Assembly: GCA_002633005.1 (NCBI GenBank)
Contig: NMRA01000405.1
Location: 22,702-86,701 of the forward strand
Direction: 5' to 3'
Length of the DNA stretch: 64,000 bases
Origin: Phoronis australis
Lineage: Eukaryota > Phoronida > Phoronidae
The position numbers and the translations under genes are program-made. Below, piece after piece: positions 59,786 to 64,000 of the stretch (its first letter is position 1; each line of letters opens with the position of its first letter). The notes beneath the pieces are model-generated. The model was not told where the DNA came from, did no database searches, and saw only the letters and a list, made by a program, of their open reading frames with translations.

Positions 59786-61151
59786 CCTTGCAGTGAACAA
59801 TTAATTACCTGCATTGTGTGTTGTTTAAATACATTATAAAGGACAGGATGGACAGGACAAAAAGTAAATGCAGATGAAGCCAAGTGACAAATGAACACCA
59901 AAAGGTCTGTCCAACAACAAACACCCCTTAGAGGACTATAACACATTATGGCTATTTTTGAGCACGACATGCACGCCTTGGTTTAATTTTGCGATTAAAC
60001 CCACTTAAACAGAAGTACAGCTGACAAAAATGTCAAATTCAATAACTGAACAGCCACCGTAATAAAATAATTTAAATCTTTTTGAAAATGGAACCCTCCG
60101 TTGTCAAATGTCAGTTTTATGCTTTAACTGCTTTAATTTCGAAGTTTACTGATTTTCGTATATCAGTGTAAGTAAATGTTTTTTTTGCATTTAGAGTACC
60201 TAACATTTTTGTGTTTTGGCACTGACACAAAAAGCTACACCGTTACTTTTTCTTTAATGTCTAAATTTGATGTCCCACTGTTTGTTATAAAATAAGACAA
60301 AAATTAGGAAATAACCGACTTAACCTACTGTAGCTTAGTTCACTGAGAATGTATGTGAATTTCAAGATTCCAATAACTAGCTGCAACGCACTAAGTGCTG
60401 TTAGTTCTATAAGTTGTCATTTTGTTTTCGTTTAATGCAAACTTCTGAATTTTTTCATAAAAATCATAATCTTGCACTAAACACTATAGACTACGCAGGA
60501 TTTATTACGCTTAGGAGTCTTGTCCTTGACATTAGTTAGTTGCCTGTGGTGAGAATTTAACGGTTTGTAGATGGCAGAAATGTCAAACTGTTTAAAGGTC
60601 CTCTTGAGATCAGCCCCAGAAAGAAGGCAATCAGCTCACAATTAGGGGGCTTTACACCCCTTGTCATCTGAGTGTTGACACTTCTCCTCTCTGATCTTTC
60701 TGCTTTGGTGAACGACCAACATGGGTAACCACATTTGCAAAGGGCCTCCTTGGTTCCCTTCCTCAGAAATGGCAAATTCCAATATTTGACCTAATTTTCT
60801 CCATATTTTTATACTTCAACTGAATGTTTTTATCAAAAGTGCATAAAGCCTGTAATTTGAAAGTTTCACATGAATTCGATCAGCAATTTCTGAGATATGA
60901 TGTTCTGAAGTTTGCCAAACTAAGTCACTTTTCGAGGATACCACATAACCCTTATCTTAAGCAGGCCTCATTTTGAAAATGTTCATAGATTCTTAGATCT
61001 GCTTTTGGTGATAGTAGGGCCTCAAAACCAAAATTGAGATAAAAACAAAGACTTCTAGGAAGTAAAATTTGTTTTATTTTCTCAAAAGCAGATAGATGTT
61101 AAAAGTCAGATATATCACTCAAAGTTTAAGCATTACTACACCTAAATGACA
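59786..61151. other. Non-coding stretch
   Basis: No gene supported. 60857-60928 shares a diverged repeat with 26133-26200 (TGAAAGTTTCA then TGAGATATG). Confidence 0.45.
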
Positions 61152-62058
61152 TACCGTATTAGCCCTAATAAGCACCTAGGGCGCTTAGAAAAATTGGTTT
61201 CGGGAGGGGTGTGTGGTTATTGTAGCCTTAGGCTGTTGAAACCCAGTCTCTGAAACAGGTGAAATCAGAAGCTATGATTCATCAAATTCATGCTCTGCAA
61301 TGTATCTGTAGCCTATGACAGACTTTCCACAAAATTGTGTTGCATTGCTATCAAACTTCATTGTTAAATTACGATCCTTTTTCAGAAAATTGTGGGGAAA
61401 TCTCAGGGCGAAAATTCGCCGACTGATGCATCGCTGCTTCGCGATCGTCAATAGGGCAACTTGCATTGTTGAATAAAAATACAGTTTCGACTCAACAAAT
61501 TACATGAAATCCTCCTTAAGTTTTCCAAAAAGCGTTACTAAGATTTTTAAGTTCCTGTGGAGTCGGGATTAACTGCAAATTAAGTCCAAATCTGCGCTAG
61601 ATCGCACCCCGCAATCTGGACGAACACACATTTGTCACGTGACGTTTGGTTTGAAGTTCATCTGCCTGTGTGTGCCGAGTGAGCAAGATTCACTTCCATT
61701 GACAAGTACACTGTGTCTGTTCTGAAAGGCCAGACCATAGTGGGACATGTGCCTCGCGAGATCTGAAAAACTTTTAAATTATTTTTGAATCATTGCGGAA
61801 GTTTAAAGTGTATATTCACAGCTAAATACTGGCACAGCAGCAAGGCTCGTGGTCTAGAAATTTGGCGCACAATGATTTTTTCAGGACTGTCGGATGTTAT
61901 TGATAAATTGAAGACATTACTGTAGAATTTTAGAACTCTAGGTAAGGCATTTTTCAAATGCATACACGTTCATGGGCTGGGCACTTATTTTAGCAAAGTC
62001 TGAAAATGCGTGGGAGGCGCTTAATGGGGCACAGGCGCTTATTAGGGCCAATACGGTA
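61152..62058 (-). mobile_element. TIR element, copy 3 (about 0.9 kb, reversed)
   Basis: The same terminal repeats (TACCGTATTAGCCCTAATAA and its inverted partner ending CAATACGGTA) and internal sequence as copies 1 and 2, but in opposite orientation and about 500 bp shorter, so internally deleted. Confidence 0.75.
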
Positions 62059-62740
62059 CTCAGCATAAAGGTTCTTTCCAGACAAGAACGTCAGATGTGT
62101 CATATATTTGGCTTTGACATTTTCAATTACACGTTCTCCCTTCCCCGAATGACCAAAATTATCCAAACACGAGGCTACTTTTTAGAAATTCCCAGTATCA
62201 CATTAAGTATCAGCTTACTCAGTAATAGGATACTTGAGCACATGTACATTAGTTTTTACTTTCTCCAGCTCCCAGTGAGACGTCTTTGCCCGGGCATGGA
62301 CAACCAAGAACTTTAACTTGTCGCATAAGCATGAATGGAATGGACGAAGTCTTCCCAAGCAAGCATTTCACTCAACACCTCTCGCTTTTGCACTGTGCCC
62401 TGGATGCCTACTGTTGAGTTCCTACACTGAAGTCAAAAAGAACATCGATCCCTCAACTTCACGAACAGAAGAGTGAAAGTAACAACAAAGGAAAGGAGGT
62501 GCAGGTGGGACAGAGGAGTGACTTGCAGAGGGAATCGCCAGTTGGTGGCAATTGGGGCAGCACAGAACTTTTAGGGGGACGTACTCATGCCGCCACTGGT
62601 ACAATGGAAGCAATGACAAATCACCATGTTGTGTCTAAATTAGGGAGATATTAATGAATATAGCGAGAATACAAAGCGTAAAAATCGCACCCACAACTAC
62701 ACCACAAACGACATACTTCTAGGGCTGTTTATTGGTATCA
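62059..62740. other. Non-coding stretch
   Basis: A short minus-strand frame near 62422-62619 contains CCPNCHQ but no complete finger or splice pattern. Nothing else seen. Confidence 0.4.
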
Positions 62741-64000
62741 GAATAACGGCGACTAGGTGGCGCAGAATATGCTCAACCCATTCGAAAATCAGAAGGTGTT
62801 GCCATCACTCAAATGAAAACATATTTGCCATATTTCATGAAAATCCAACCATTGAACACCAGATATACAGAGGTAAACACAAAAAATAGAATAGGCACCA
62901 AGAGCCACAGTGATAGCTGGATCCGTGCAAAAGAATTTGTCATCTGTTGCCATTATCAAATTTGACAAAGATCTTGGAAGTGGTTAAGTGATAAAGCTAT
63001 GGGTGCAAGAAAAATGGCCACTAGAATATATTTGCTCCGTAGTAAAGATCTTGTCAACGGTTTAGGAGATAATAATAATATAGCCATGGGCATACAAAAA
63101 CAAAACTGCCACTAGGAGGCGCCACAGTAGTCAAAGTCGTTGGAAAATCATCAACTGTCCTCTTCATAATAAGAACATAAATGCCAGTTTTCACAATCAT
63201 CTTAGAGTGGTTTGGTTGCTAGAGGGGCGGACGCCAAAAATACGGGACTCGAAAATAGTAAAAATGGTCAGTAGGTGGCCCAAATTGCCTCAAATCCATG
63301 TGAAAACAGGAGCATAGCCTCATTTCATTAATACATGCCCATGTGCCGAATTTCATGAAAATCAGTTGAGGATCCTTGAAGATACAGAGGAAAATGTAAA
63401 ATACTATAATTGCCACCACGGAGCACAGCAGTACTTGGGTCAATCTGAAACTCGTCGCTCTCTGTCGTCAACCCCATAGAAACACACTTGCCAAATTAAT
63501 ACTATTCTGCAAGGGGCTTAGGAGATACAGCCGTGGACGCCGGACGTCCAGATAGAGACGATGGCAATATGCAACCACATATAAATATGTGGGAGCATAA
63601 AAAGTGTCGTCGTCTCCTAAACAGAGAATCAATGTGCCAAATTCTATGAAATTCTGTCAATGAACTCAGAAGATGCAGAGGTTAACTTAAAAAGTGAAAC
63701 TGTCACTAGAGGGCACAATGGTGGTCAGACCCGGCAGAAAGTTGACATCATTTGTGGTCACATTCAAAACCACTTGCTAAATTTCACAATCACTTTTCAT
63801 AAGGTTAAGGAGATATGGCTGTGGGCAAAAATAATCACTAGGGGGCGCCACAGTAGTCAGCCAGTGCAAGTCGACAACAGGAACACAACTGCCAATTTTC
63901 ATAATGACCTTGGGATGGTTTGGCAGATGGAGCAGTGGACATAAAAAACCAATTAAACATTGAAAATGACCACTACATGGCATAGCATATATCAAATTCA
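62741..64000. repeat. Diverged tandem repeat with CTCF-like motifs
   Basis: Units of variable length (about 130-300 bp) share an ACTAGGNGGCGC-type core, a TTTCATGAAAATC or TTTTCATAATGA segment and a GGAGATATGGC or GGAGATACAGC segment. Best cores: CGACTAGGTGGCGC at 62750, CCACTAGGAGGCGC at 63109, TCACTAGAGGGCAC at 63703 and TCACTAGGGGGCGC at 63835; weaker ones near 63266 and 63966. It runs to the window edge. Confidence 0.6.

Noticed and set aside
62422-62619. Possible further zinc-finger exon (CCPNCHQ)
   Set aside because: No second ligand pair at the right spacing and no acceptor with the array's phase.

Overview
The window is AT-rich animal nuclear DNA with intron-rich genes, a U12-type intron, tRNA-derived repeat pieces, Ty3/gypsy and LINE fragments, miniature inverted-repeat elements and minisatellites. 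It fits a slowly evolving invertebrate (marine deuterostome, lophotrochozoan or cnidarian). I could not fix the species from sequence alone.

Layout. 1-570: 3' end of a LINE. 1168-5372: two phase-compatible exon-like segments of an unknown gene, one with an in-frame stop. 1558-1740: ATT microsatellite. 2798-3081: tRNA-like sequence, a hairpin and a perfect 61-bp inverted repeat. 3347-8673: a 5.3-kb segment bounded by inverted arms. 8690-12020: a 5'-truncated, broken Ty3/gypsy element with a possible short 3' LTR. 12.9-19.06 kb, minus strand: an unrecognised, repeat-built coding locus (a 45-bp minisatellite, two sets of ~37-residue repeats in a ~0.9-kb tandem duplication, and duplicated 'GLSAKS' and 'EWLTN' modules), largely open but broken by stops and frameshifts. 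21.4-22.5 kb: a 507-bp direct duplication beside an N. 22.8-24.9 kb: four copies of a small GC-rich palindromic element.

24325-44714, plus strand: a complete 23-exon kinesin-3 gene of the KIF28/KLP-6 type. The deduced exons sum to 2985 nt (994 codons plus stop) with consistent phases and intact P-loop and switch II. Intron 1 is a textbook U12-type AT-AC intron; the others are GT-AG. Its introns carry a MITE-like inverted repeat, a tRNA-like fragment and a purine-rich repeat.

46.9-58.3 kb, minus strand, convergent with the kinesin: four paralogous C2H2 zinc-finger exons. Each starts after an acceptor in the same phase (two leftover bases) and ends in its own stop, and there is one symmetric 153-nt cassette exon. 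This is the arrangement expected of alternative 3'-terminal zinc-finger exons sharing an upstream constant part, as in insect lola- or broad-type loci; the constant exons were not found and would lie beyond the right end. Three TIR elements and a 50-bp minisatellite sit between them. 62.7-64 kb is a diverged repeat carrying recurrent CTCF-like motifs.

The strongest candidates for something undescribed are the zinc-finger exon array and the repeat-built minus-strand locus at 13-19 kb.
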